Origin: Camellia lanceoleosa
Taxonomy: Eukaryota > Streptophyta > Magnoliopsida > Ericales > Theaceae
Length of the DNA: 64,000 nucleotides
Direction: 5' to 3'
Assembly (NCBI GenBank): GCA_025200525.1
Contig: CM045770.1
Location: 89,738,084-89,802,083 of the forward strand
The translations under genes and the position numbers were made by a program. Below, piece by piece: positions 10,315 to 21,544 of this stretch (its first letter is position 1; every line of letters starts with the position of its first letter). A model generated the notes under the pieces. That model saw nothing but the letters and a program-made list of their open reading frames with translations. It ran no database searches and was not told where the DNA came from.

Positions 10315-11645
10315 ATGGAGCCATTTCTTGCCGAAAGACTTTCGGAGTGAATTACGACTTTAGACGGCTCGGAAAAGGTGAATTTTCAGGGTTTCGGTAT
10401 AAATGCACTTTTCCTGCTGAGCCGTTTTCCGCTTTGTTTTCCATTCCTTTATACCGCGGCTACATGCTGGAACCCAATTACACATGTCTTTAGCTTCGGG
10501 AGACAAGAGATATGCCCGATAATCGAAGAATTTCAAGCGCTAATGGAATCTTGGCGCGATGAGAAAATCATACCTCAACCCATTTCGGCCACATCCAAGC
10601 TTTGGGACAGATGTGTGGGCTCACTCTACATGATACTCGATCCATGGTTCACAACGAAGAGCTGGATATTCCCAATTTGTTTCATCAATTTTCTGATGTC
10701 GGGGACCGCGACGACTATCTTTGGCGGGGTTTTCAATAACATGCCCTCTGCTTGTGTATGATTGCACATTTTCTTCTTGCCCCTAGTTTTGGTGGGTCCA
10801 GCATTCAGTTGGTTGAAGTGGCCCAAGGTTTGAAAGAAGGCAAGAGTTGTATTGACTTGGTACTGGCCAAGACTTTGATGGGCTTAGACGTCTTCCATTG
10901 ACGGGAGACCACCAGATTCGCGGGGAGTCCACTATTTCTGCAGGTAATATTTCCCATCCTTTATCATATGTATTTCTCACATCGCTCGACACTCATGCTT
11001 TGTTTTTCTCTTAAAGCCCTTTTCTCACTTTTCTCTCAGCATACATCTCTCTATTCTTTAATCTCTTTTTTCTTTCATCCCTTCCCAGGTGTGCCTTATG
11101 GATAAGCTGAAGGTAGTGGACTCTTGCCCTGAGTACTCAGCTCAAGGCTATTTCTTTCACCACTGACTAGTAGATTTCTCGAATGAGGGATGATGGTGCC
11201 ATTGGATGTGTAATAGATCTGCTGTTGACATTACTTGGCATTGCCCTTGGCTTAATCTGACCGAAATGAGCTACAGCATGACTCGACAACCTGACATTCA
11301 GTTGATTGGCCTTACACACTATGTATTCTACTTCCCTTTCTGGTTCAGACGTCAGTTTGGACATGACTAGATCCTCCCAGAGGAGGGGGTAGAGTACCCA
11401 GTTTCATTCCTCGTCTAAGGTTCACATTTGACTTGGTACATCACTGCTTAGAGGACGAGAGAGCGTCTGGGCCCTGTCCCTAGTTTCAATTACGCCTTTT
11501 TTGGTGAATGCTTGGCTCGGCTCAGCTCGAGGATAAGGCACAAATCGGGCCTATTTTAGCATCAGAAGCTTCCATAAGCACAAGCGGGGGACGCAGGAGC
11601 ACTTGACTCATTTATGCCTTTAGTGTATTACTTTGACCTTTCTTT
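10315..11645 (+). pseudogene. Second antisense gene of T1, DUF7745/PMD-like, two exons, decayed
   Basis: A candidate ATG at 10315 is followed by an in-frame TGA at 10348 and then an open stretch to 10761. It includes CWNPITHVFSFGRQEICPII EEF-type sequence, a pattern of plant DUF7745/PMD-like proteins that often accompany Tat elements. The frame then shifts, and similarity continues (IDLVLAKTLMGLDVF) to a GT at 10944. A typical intron ends in CCTTCCCAG at 11089. Exon 2 continues with CPWLNLTEMSYSM and QLIGLTHYVFYFPF, broken by several stops. The function of the family is unknown. The family assignment is from recall of motif shape, not a search. Confidence 0.5.
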
Positions 11646-12284
11646 TCAAGTTTGTAAGATGTAATAAAAGCAACTTCGATTTGTATCAAGAGTTGGAGAA
11701 CTTTGTATTGAAATCAATGAAATTAAAGTTATGAGCATGGAAAAATTTTCTTTTGGTCCAAAAATGGTCTAAGTTGTAAAAGGTAAAATTTGAACAAAAT
11801 CAACTTTTATTAAAACTTTCCAAAACCATTTTTGAAAAAAGATCACCACTTGACACACATGGAATCTATCCTCGAGATGTACAACCCCGAATCCAAAGTT
11901 CACAAATTGCCCATTGACTGAATAACACTGCTCATCACTGTAACTAGCTCTTTTTTTAGAGTAAAGATCATAACCGAACTCTTAGGTAAAGAAAAGGCAA
12001 AGATGACCTGATCAAACACATGGACAGGACATTTGAGTTGGAGGTGTTTACGGCCGAACTTCAGGATGAAGTTGCCTACGTATCCCGAAAATGGGAATCA
12101 GGCCTTACGTAATTCGGTTCAGGTTCACTCGAGTATTAACACTCTCCTTTTATGCTCTAACTTTTGCCAAGGCTGCCTTTTAGGGTTTTCAACCTTTCGA
12201 GCTTAGTTTTTCTTTATTTCTAATTTTTTTGTGCTATAACTTTTGCCTAGGTTGCCCTTCCGAGTTTTTGGCCCAGCGAGCCTC
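11646..12284. other. Non-coding stretch between antisense gene 2 and the pol stop
   Basis: No gene is seen. GTTGCCTACGTATCCC at 12071-12086 is shared with 4710 and 35548. The two converging transcription units (pol on minus, antisense gene 2 on plus) end here. Confidence 0.5.
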
Positions 12285-12858
12285 TTAGGGATAGTATTTC
12301 TTCAACTTGTCCATGTTGATCGGTTGGAAAAATTCTAGGCCATCCAGGTCCATAAGAATAATAGCTCAACCCAACCAGATAGTTTTGATGATGTAAGGAC
12401 CAGTCCAATTGGGTCTGAACTTGCCCCTTGGATCATGGATGGGAGGTTGGTTGTCTTTCAGCACTAAATCTCATTCTTTGAGATTCTAGGACTTAACCTT
12501 CTTGTTAAAAGCCCTAGCGATCCTACGTTGATAGCCTTAAACATGGTACAATTCTTTCAGCCTTCTCTCATCAAACAACATCAATTCTTCAAACCTGTTC
12601 TACTACTAATCCGCTTTTGCTATTTGACACTCAGCCATAACTCGCAATGATGGGACTTCTATTTCGATTGGCAGAACAACTTCCATCCCATAGACAAGAG
12701 AATAAGGAGTTGCCCCTGTAGACGTCCGGATTGAAGTTCTATAGCCCTAGAGTGCGAATAGAAATTTATTTGGCCAATCCCTGTAGGTCTCCATCATCTT
12801 TTGCAAAATATGTTTGATGTTCTTGTTGGTGGCCTCAACAGCTCCGTTGGTTTGTAGC
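12285..12858 (-). pseudogene. C-terminal part of T1 integrase
   Basis: On the minus strand from 12858: QTNGAVEATNKNI, then the gypsy integrase C-terminus, ending LKKYYP and a TAA at 12287-12285. It continues the reading frame that stops at 16321, where YRP precedes the solo LTR T3. Several in-frame stops are present. This end is the expected C-terminus of plant Tat/Athila-type pol. Confidence 0.8.
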
Positions 12859-15800
12859 TGTGGACTCGCCTTTTTCCACGCCCCGCCTTTCGGAAAGGTT
12901 TGACAAGAAGGCCTCACAGTTCGGACTCCCGTGGTTTTGAATTTAGTCTCACAAGTGTAATGTGAAATTGATAAATACCAAAGAGTCCAAATTCAGCAAA
13001 TCGTTTTGGAAAATTGATTTTAAATCAAATAATACCAAAATTGGACTCTTTGCCAGATACAGAGTTGCCACCTAAATATTTTTATTTTTGGGGAAATTTA
13101 GAAAACCCTGACTCGTGCCAAAGGCCATGTGTCTGTCATCGCCAAAGTTGCCTCGGCTGGGGAACTTAGGTACGAAGGGGGAAGGTCATGAATTAAGCAC
13201 CCCCGCTCGCCCTATCAAAGATCGGCCTATACTAATCATAATATGCTTTTTATAAACATTATGTGCTCTTGTTTCGGTTATTAAGCTAGCTTTACTATGT
13301 GATACGCACACTCAAGTATAGACTAGTTTGCTCAATTTGGAACAATTCAACTCATGTTTTGTTTTTGCGAAAATGGTTTAAATTTGCCACCCTCAAGTGG
13401 GCTTAAAGATTTGCAAATTTGCCACCAAACATAGTGGGATTAAAACATGATTTGCCACTCAACAAAGTGGGCTTCAAACATGCAATCATTGAATTGTTTC
13501 AATTCAAACAACAAGCCTTTATCCACATGCATTCAAGTAGTTTAACATTTAAGCACATATCCTCATGGCGAGCATGCTAGATATGGCAACATCAACACAC
13601 GTGCAATATGCTAAAGTGTAAAATTCACCTAGTACTCCAAGCTAGGAAAGAAAACAAAGTTAGAAAAATGCATGATTCCTAACTATGTTAAATGACTAAT
13701 GCAACACATGCAATAATGCAACTAAATAGGCTCGGCTATTTAATTATGGTATTTGCAACACTTTGATAGCATGCTTTGAAAACACGTATTCAAAGAAGTA
13801 TTGAAATGACAATGTAGTTTGAATGATGCGCCGAGCCTCAGTGCATGCAAGACAAATGAATGGATACAAACATGCGATATGCTAATTGAAAGATGTCCCT
13901 AATCTAACCATTGAAAGTGATTAAATAAAAGGGAGAAAGACGTGAGGTTGGAAGACATACACATACGCCCGCACACTTATTACAATATTATGCTCTCCCG
14001 AAAGAGGGTCCGAATGAATAAGAGCAAAGCTAATCTAAGCTAAGCTAAGCTAATCAAACTAATCTAATTTAAACTAATTAGACTAATTATTACAAATCAA
14101 ATGAATAACTAGCAAACTAATTACTAATTATTACAACACGTTAATCAACTAGTAAACTAATTAATTAAAACAAATGCACACTAACTAATCATGCAAGGCA
14201 TTAAACTATGCTGCCATTGTTCCGCCTCGAGAATTGAAAGATGCATGTGCTCAATTTTTGCCCCGAAAAGTCCTCCGTTTTGCTCTTGAGAGGCTCTGTT
14301 TGCAGGGTTGAGCATGCTTCAAAACCTTTCTGCTCCATCTTACCAAATCTTTGCTGAGGTTGACATCAGTGGTCTGTCGGCCATGGGTGGCTACTGCTGG
14401 CCATCTGTCGGCCAGAGAGGTGCACTGCCGGCTAGGAATGAAGCCTTACCGGCCATTGATGAGGCACTACCGGCCACTAATGCTCTGAGTCACCACACTA
14501 CAATAGAGCATAAACAGAGCAAAATGAAGGTCTTTCCAAGGGTTGTTTGCACACCTTGTCTCTCATTTTCATGGGGAAAGCAAATGAAGGACAAGATTTG
14601 GTTCACAAAACCACCAACCAAGAAATTTCATTGCATGATGGCTCGTGAAACCAATTGTGCAAGTTCAATAAATACAAAAACATGACCAACAAGACCATCA
14701 CCCTATCATGCATGATCAAGGGCAATGGAGACTAAGGAAAGTGGCACATTTCATCACTTTTGAGTATGAAATGTCCCATTTGCCTTGTGTTCAAACTAAC
14801 GTCCGATTTGAACACATGCAATGCAACACAAAGAATGCTTATCTTACCTCTTTTATTTGCATGTTTTGTTTACTCATTTTACATTACCGATTTATTCTTT
14901 AATCAATTAAGTCCAAAAGTGAATGTCCTTTAATGGAAAGATGACTCAAACAACGAGTTGCTTTCGGCATGAAAGAGGCATTACACTGTTGGTAATGAAT
15001 CCCCTAAGGGATTGAACCATTAGGTGCAACACCTCAATTTCATACTTAGGCAAACAAGTGGTTTGAAACCATTTTCAAAGCAAACAAAAGAGTGAAGAAT
15101 GGAGGGAGATTGCAAAGATTTTAAGTGCTGAAATGAAGTGCAAAACAACACTAAAACATGTTATTAACTCAAAGCATTGGTAATTAAAGCATTAAAACAC
15201 TAAGCTAGTGAAGGAAATAACACCACAATTATGCAATACAAGCCTCAACTGAATTAACCAGCCCAAAATAGAGCCAAAATAGGTCAAAACAGAAGCAAAA
15301 CATGATGGACTTAAGCTAAGTTAAGCTAGAAAAACATGCTTAACTCATGAACTTAACTAGGCATGCAAACAAAATACAAGGAGATGAGGCTAACCCCTCC
15401 AATTTTGCACTTCAAAAGTTGGTTTTTACCACTGAAAAACCTCTGAGATTCAGTGGTTAAAAGGCCCAAAAAGTTGATTTTAAAGTGATGAAAAGATGGC
15501 ACAAAAGCTTAACAAGCTAAGAAGCAAAAGAGATGGACAACCCCCTAACTGAAAAGGGCTCAAACCACCACTTTTGGGCCTCAAAAACAGAACTTTTTAC
15601 ATGTCAAAACCAGCCCCAAAATAGCAGAAAAAGATGGCAAAGCAAGTATTGAAAGCAAGCTTAAATAACAAGTGTTATACCTCTTGAAGCTAAGGCACAA
15701 AATAGGCAACAATCTAAGCCCAAACTTCCTTCTAGAGCTCAAACGAGGCTCCAAGGGACCTCAGCTCAAAGGTGGTCAAGTTTGATTAAGGTAATGTATG

Positions 15801-16315
15801 TAAGAGTGTAGAGAAAATAAGCTACAAGGCACAAAATATCAAGAAAGAGAGAAATCTAGAGAGAGAGAGAGAATTTTTTTGCCTTCAAATTTTTCTAACC
15901 CCCCCCCCCCACATGCAAGAGAGGGGTCCTATATATAGAACATACAAATTCCCCTTACAAAGATCCAGCCACACACATGTTGAAAGATGCATGAACCTGT
16001 GCAAACAGCTGGCATAAAATATCACAAAATATCTGCAGAAAACACCGATGACCGGCAAGGCACATCAATGGTCGGCAGGCCAAAAGCCATGGCCAACAGC
16101 CTCCAAGAATGGCCGGCAGGCCATCAATAACCTCATTCTGAAAAGACCTAAGCATAGTCCAAAGATGAGACAAAATAGATGCAGGGTTTGGAAAGCTCAA
16201 ACTTGTGGCATTTTGCCACAGACTTCAAGCGTTCAGCGAGCAATCAAACTCACCATCGGATGTACCTGCAAGAACATCTAAGTCTTAAAGGGCTGTCAAA
16301 AATGGGGTGTCTACA
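12859..16315 (-). mobile_element. Solo LTR of a related Tat element (T3), inserted in the T1 integrase gene
   Basis: It starts TGTAGACACCCC on the minus strand at 16315 and ends near ...TCCACA at 12859. It matches the T1 5' LTR along its length but is more diverged. The flanking 5-bp duplications GTAGC (12854-12858) and GTGGC (16316-16320) differ by one base. Removing the LTR and one duplication restores the integrase motif YRPQTNG, which fixes both borders. No primer-binding site or gag/pol belongs to it, so it is a solo LTR left by recombination. Length is 3457 bp. A second GTCGGCCA group lies internally at 14372-14480, and a run of C at about 15899-15910. Confidence 0.9.
15930..16125 (-). 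promoter_or_regulatory. U3 promoter of T3
   Basis: The TATA-like TATATATA lies at 15938-15930. Upstream on the minus strand (16046-16125) are GGCCGGCAGGCCA, GGTCGGCAGGCC and related words. Confidence 0.5.
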
Positions 16316-16320
16316 GTGGC

Positions 16321-16838
16321 CTATATGTAGATGACTTATAGAAAGCCACATTGTATTTCTCTAACAAGTCAATCATTTATTTCCTGAAGTGGGAGCCATT
16401 ATCTGAAATGACCTCGTTTGGGACCCCAATCGACAAATGATGTTGTTTTGAATGAACTTTGCCACATGCGTTGATTTCAACACTGTGTAGGATTGAGCTT
16501 GCACCCACTTTGTGAAGTAATCAATTGCCACCAGAATGTATTCATGCCCATTTGACCCTTTTGGTGTGACCGCCCCAATGACGTCAATTCTCCAGACTGA
16601 AAAAGGCCATGGTGAAGTCATGTTGAATAGCTTTAACAACGGGATATTCATGCGGTTGGCATGAATTTGACATTTGTGGCATCGCCAAACAAAACCAATA
16701 CAATCCTCTTCTATGGTGGACCAGTAGTAACCTTACCTGAGAATCTTTCGGGCCAACATTACTCCGTTCATGTGCGCTCCACACTCTCCCCCATGGATGG
16801 CCTCCATTAGGCGCTTTGACTCCTCTTCTTCGACACAC
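16321..16838 (-). pseudogene. T1 integrase, zinc-binding and core region (N-terminal part)
   Basis: The minus-strand reading gives an H-H-C-C zinc-binding segment beginning about residue HGGECGAHMNG (near 16790) and ending CHKCQIHANR, then the core WRIDVIGAV, EYILVAIDYFTKWV and a degenerate DNGSHF-like stretch. The frame is broken at about 16740 and 16373. The gene is cut at 16320 by T3 and resumes at 12858. It would catalyse element insertion if intact. Confidence 0.85.
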
Positions 16839-17465
16839 AACTTGTGCATTCCCAGATGACCTCTGTTGTATAGTTTACCTTTGCAAATGATAAATTGAAT
16901 GGCCATTCGCCGTATTGCCCTTTTGTCCTTGGCATTTACCCCTAGTGGATAAACCTCATTTTCCAAGAAGTTCCAGATGTCGTAGTACCAAGGGTTTTGA
17001 TCTTGCGTTTCATCTATTGCGGCGCTAGTCTTGTAGGCCAATGTATATCTCTGCTTAATGATGATCGGACGCATCCGGACTCCCAGCGGAATGTCTATCA
17101 TAGAAGATAGAGTTGATAAGGAGTCAATGAACCTGTTGTTCTCTCTCAATAGATGCGTGAAAGTCAGCTTTTCAAACCTAGGAATCAAAACGTCCAGTGT
17201 CTGGTGATAAATCTTCATCTTTTCTTCTTTGACCTTCCAGTCTCCATTGGCTTGAAAAACAACTAGGTTTGAGTCCCCGATCACATCCAACCTTTTCACT
17301 TCTAGTTCTAGGGCGGCTTCCAAACCAGCGATACATACCTCGTATTCTGCTTCGTTATTGGATACCTTGAACCAGAGTTTGAAGGGTAAAGGTATATGGG
17401 AATTGTCGAGTGCTATCAACAACACACCTATCCCATAACTGTACTAATTAGAGGCTCTGTCAAAG
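16839..17465 (-). pseudogene. T1 RNase H domain and linker
   Basis: The motifs YFDRASN (family form usually FDGA), NNEAEYE, GDSNLVV and a NRFIDSLSTLSSM block follow in the usual RNase H order. They lie between RT and the integrase zinc region. A stop at about 17444 separates the first motif from the rest. Confidence 0.85.
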
Positions 17466-18880
17466 TACATTGTCCAAGTCTTTTCCTCAACTTGCAGAAT
17501 GGCTTCATTTGGGAATAGGTATTCTACCGCTTCATCCCCTTCTACCGGGTGATTTGCCAAGAACTCCGCCACATCTCTCCCCTTAACTGACTTGCGAGTA
17601 ACATACTTCAGATCAAATTTGGAGAGAAGAAGCAACCAACGGGCTAGCCTACCCGTAAGCGCTGGTTTCTCAAAGAGATATTTGATGGGATCTAATCTCA
17701 AACCAGGATTATGGAGTGAGCTAACAGGTAGTGCCTCAACTTCCTGATAGCCCATACCAAGGCTAAGCAAGTTTTCTCCAATGAAGTGTAGCGGGTCTCG
17801 TAGTCCAGCATTTTCATATTCAAGTAGTAGATGGCTTTCTCCACCCTATCCTCAGATTCTTGAGCAAGCATGCATCCCATTGTTGTGTCTGTGACTGACA
17901 GATAGAAAATCAAAGGCTTCTCCGGCTTTAGTGGCGATAACACGGGTGAATTCTGAAGGTACTGCTTAATCTGCTCGAAAACGAATTGACATCGATCATC
18001 CCATCGGAATTTCTTTCCTTTCTTCAAAAGACCAAATAGTGGTTCACAAGTCAAGGTTAATTTGGAAATAAACCGTCTTGTGAATTGCACTTTATCTAGA
18101 AAGCCTTGCACCTCCTTTTCAGTCCTTGGTGGTGGCATTTCTAGGATGGCCTTGATTTTGGAAGGATTTACCTCAATGCCTCTTTGTATGATCAAGAAAC
18201 CAGCATTTTCCTTACTGTTATGCCAAAAGTACACTTCTGCGGGTTCAACCTCAGTCTGTATTCTCTGATCTATTGAAAGAATTTCTTCAAGGTGGTATAG
18301 CGGCCTTCTCTTTCCTTGGACTTGACGATCATGTTGTTCACGTACACGTCGACCTCTTTGTGGATCATATCATGCAGAATAGTGGTCGCAACCCTTTAAT
18401 AGGTAACCTCGACATTCTTCAGCCCAAACGACATCACCCGATAGCAATAGGTTCCTCATAGCATAGTAAATGCAATTTTCTCTCTGTTCTCGGGCGCCAT
18501 TAGAATCAGCTTATACCCGAAAAATCCATCAATGAAGGAGAGCAATGCATGGCCTGCAGTGAAGTCCACTAATTCATTAATGTACGGCAAAGGGAAGTCG
18601 TCCTTCGAACTGGCTCTGTTCAAATCCCTAAAGTCAACACAGACTCTGATCCTGCCATCCTTTTTCGGCATAGGAACAATGTTAGCCAACCACGTTGGAT
18701 ACTCAAACACAAACAAGAACCCTGCCGCAATCTGTTTGGTAACTTCTTCCTTAATCTTGGGAGCCCAATCCGGATGTATTCTTCGCAACTTCTGTTTGAC
18801 GAGTCGGGCCTCGGGGTCAAGAAGGATCCGATGCTGTACAATCTCAAGATCGATTCCAGGCAAGTCTTCGTAGGACCACA
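17466..18880 (-). pseudogene. T1 reverse transcriptase
   Basis: In order: LRRIHPDWAPKIKEEVTKQI, FEYPTWLANIVPMPKKDG, VCVDFRDLNRA, FPLPYINELVD, FIDGFFGY, then YVNNMIV at about 18344-18333, where the family has YVDDMIV, then the thumb/connection region (FLIIQRGIEVNPSKI, MPPPRTEKEVQGF). Both catalytic aspartates of the YVDD box are asparagine. Stops or shifts occur at 18456 and between 18455 and 18235. Similarity to plant Tat/Athila RT is strong by eye. Confidence 0.9.
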
Positions 18881-19652
18881 CGAAAGCATCTTTGAAATCT
18901 TTTAATAAAACGACTAAGTGCTCGCGCCCCTCCGAAAACAACGTGGACCCGATCTGGACCAGACACGGATCCTTCTTAGTACCTATATTAAAAGCAATGA
19001 TTTCATCAGCAAGGGGTTTGGCAAACCTCTCATCCTCTTGGTTAATCAAAATTTTCAAAACTAGAGGAATTCCTTCCTCATCATTTTCATTAAAATTTTG
19101 GAAGTCCAGATTAATGCAATAAACAAACGGCACAAATAAATACTCAGAATCTACAGTGGCATTCCCATTCATAAAGTCCAGTTCATCCAGCTCTTCGGTT
19201 ACAACCGACTCAAAAGCAAAAGAAAAGGATGACCTGGACAAGACCTTGGCATCCGGGCTATCACCCTTAAGAATACCGGACTCTGACTCAGAAGAACCGG
19301 AATCTGATTCCGACTCCACAGACTCTGTGGAATCAGATTCTAGTTCACTACCTGACTCAGAATTACTAAACAGATAGCCCTCTTCCAATTGCTAGATGAG
19401 AGATGGTGCTTCAGATGCATCCAAAATACTGCTAGAAGAGTTCACACCTGGTTGATCCCCAATCACGGAAATGGTCAAGTTATCCCCCAAGCTCTCTGTG
19501 TCGGCCGAAAGATCTAAAAGGAGACATGCCAGTACTGCTCTTATTATAAGCTTACTGCTGTTCAACTCACTGTCCATGCTCTGTCCGGCTTCAGCAGTCA
19601 GTTCAGCCTTTTCCTCTATATCATTGTCTTGCAACTGCAAGTCAAAAAAGAT
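18881..19652 (-). pseudogene. T1 pol linker between protease and RT, acidic/Ser-rich
   Basis: A run rich in Ser, Glu and Asp (SNSESGSELESDS and neighbours, about 19370-19290) is followed by a region leading into RT. A stop at 19392 breaks it. Linkers of this composition are common in Tat-type polyproteins. No enzymatic motif is seen. Confidence 0.7.
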
Positions 19653-20287
19653 TTAAAAGCCAAGAATACGCTGCTTCTCATAATTCAACCAGGGCTCGGG
19701 GAAGCCGCAAAATGGGAAGTCTTCTCCCTCCCAAACAAAATGGCCATTCAGTGTTCCCCGGATCGGCCTGTGAATAAGCTCATAGCACTTCCCATTCTGC
19801 TTAGCTTTGGCTCTACATGCCATCTCTTTTCCTTTCCTAATCCAATCCTCTTTGGTAGGCGTATAGCTAAGACCAAAGGCATGCAGATTATGTGGCACAT
19901 CGGCCAACGCTGTAACGCCTTTCTAGCTACTTCTTCCCAACCCATTCTTGGCACATGTTGGAGCTTGTTCATGAAATAGATTGATTGGGCGCTAACATAC
20001 AAGCCCTCATCAGCTGCCAAAATGATTTGCATTGCTTGGGCCTCAGCCAAAGTAAACCCTGAAAAGAAAACATCCTCCTTGCCATGAACAATTTCCAACA
20101 CAGGTGTAGTTACCTCTGGCGGAGAATGTATGGCTGAATTCCTAAAGACGATCGCCACTCCTTTTTTGTGGGGGTATTTCAGCATTTGGTGGAGGGTAGA
20201 GGAGATAGCTTTCACCTGGTGCAACCAAGGTCTCTCAGCCAGTAAGTTTAAAGTGGCTGGCATATCTAGGACATGGAACTCAATATC
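19653..20287 (-). pseudogene. T1 pol region downstream of the protease
   Basis: It starts with DMPATLNLLAERPWLHQ, the usual block after the Tat protease active site (family form LLLGRPW). It then has SSTLHQMLKY, and after a frame change a segment GLSYTPTKEDW...GKEM resembling the G-patch-like stretch of these polyproteins. Frames overlap at 19748-19907, showing a frameshift. Confidence 0.75.
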
Positions 20288-20890
20288 CTATTTAGTTGGG
20301 CCCACTTGAACTCTAATCTGTATCGTGCCCATAACCTCTTTGTTCGTGTTGTCATACGCCCGAATAGGCACGAAATCTGCTAGTTTTAGGCCGATGGCAT
20401 AAGCTGTGCGAGAAGGACAGACGTTGATAACTGACCCAATGTTGACCAATACCATTGGCTCCCACTTTTCTCTGCACTCCACTGATATGTACAGAGGTTT
20501 ATTGTGTATTGAGCCTTCTGGCGGTAGTTCTTTGTCTGAGAAAGTTAAAGTTGGCGCAGTGCCTCCCGAGAAAACTAATCCCACAAGCTGTTCAGGAGTG
20601 GTGTCAATGGACAATTTGGCTTTATCCATTGCTAATAGTACAGCCTGTCGATGCACGTGAGAAGCCATGAGCAGGCCCCAGATTGAAATATTGGCTTGAA
20701 TTTTCTTTAGTTGTTTTAGTACTGCCTCTTCTTCTAACTGTTTTTCCTTTTGCTTCTCAACTTCTTTATCTTTCCCGGAGGCTTCAGCTTGGTCGAAGTG
20801 CGGCGGTATGAAACACCGCCCACTTCTCGTCATGTGGTCAATCTCTTTAGTGTTCCAGGTATTGTTTGGCAAGGACTCATCCCAATCCTC
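20288..20890 (-). pseudogene. T1 aspartic protease region, active site lost
   Basis: VLVNIGSVINVCPSRTAYAIGL (about 20465-20400) corresponds to the family's VDNGS..NVCP active-site block. The catalytic Asp reads Asn, so the protease would be dead. Upstream is a Glu/Lys-rich segment and the block MTRSGRCFIPPHF, typical of Tat polyproteins. Confidence 0.8.
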
Positions 20891-21544
20891 ATCAATGTGA
20901 GCCAGATGTAGATCATCATCTTCCTACCATACACCTCCGGCAACCGACAAGCAATTGTCCAGTTCTGCTCTAATTACTCTTACATCAGAAATATCCCCTG
21001 CAGGGTATTGGGCTTTTCCAGCTTCCTATTTGTCTTGATCCATTTCTTGTTTCAATCGCTTCAACGTGGCTTCCTATTCTGTATCCGCGGTACTCACGGT
21101 GCCTAGTTTCTGAGCTAAATTCTTGATGCCGGTGCTCTCCGACAATTTTTCCTTTTCCTCGGCCATTCTAGCCACTGTAGCTATTCTTGCTTCCTTTCCT
21201 TTGGGTTTTGGTTCAGTTCCTTTCTCCTGGTTAGGTTTATCACTCAACCACCCTGAGTTGTCCGTCAACCCATTCAAATTAAACCAGTCAATCTGCATGT
21301 CCCCCTGATCTTGTTCGTCGTAGAACTACAGATTGTCTAAGTCCTCCTCCAGCTCTGCCAGATCATCCAAACCTTGGCTTGGGCTATCCTCTCTAGCCAC
21401 ATTGACCTCCACTACTGTTGGTAACACCACTTCTAGCTTGGCTTGATCAACTGGCACAATGTAGCAGCATGAATTGTACACCCCCTCAATCATATCCTCA
21501 AAGCACTGAAGCAGCAGACTCATACTCTACTCTAAAGCCAACCT
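20891..21544 (-). pseudogene. T1 gag-protease linker
   Basis: Charged sequence with no recognised domain: an acidic stretch (LDDLAELEEDLDNL near 21370-21326) and a Lys/Glu-rich stretch (21298-21074). In-frame stops occur at 21326, 21074, about 21030 and about 20925. Confidence 0.65.

Noticed and set aside
18532..19377. Plus-strand ORFs opposite T1 RT and linker
   Set aside because: Shadows of the minus-strand pol; the Ser/Asp-rich one mirrors the acidic linker.
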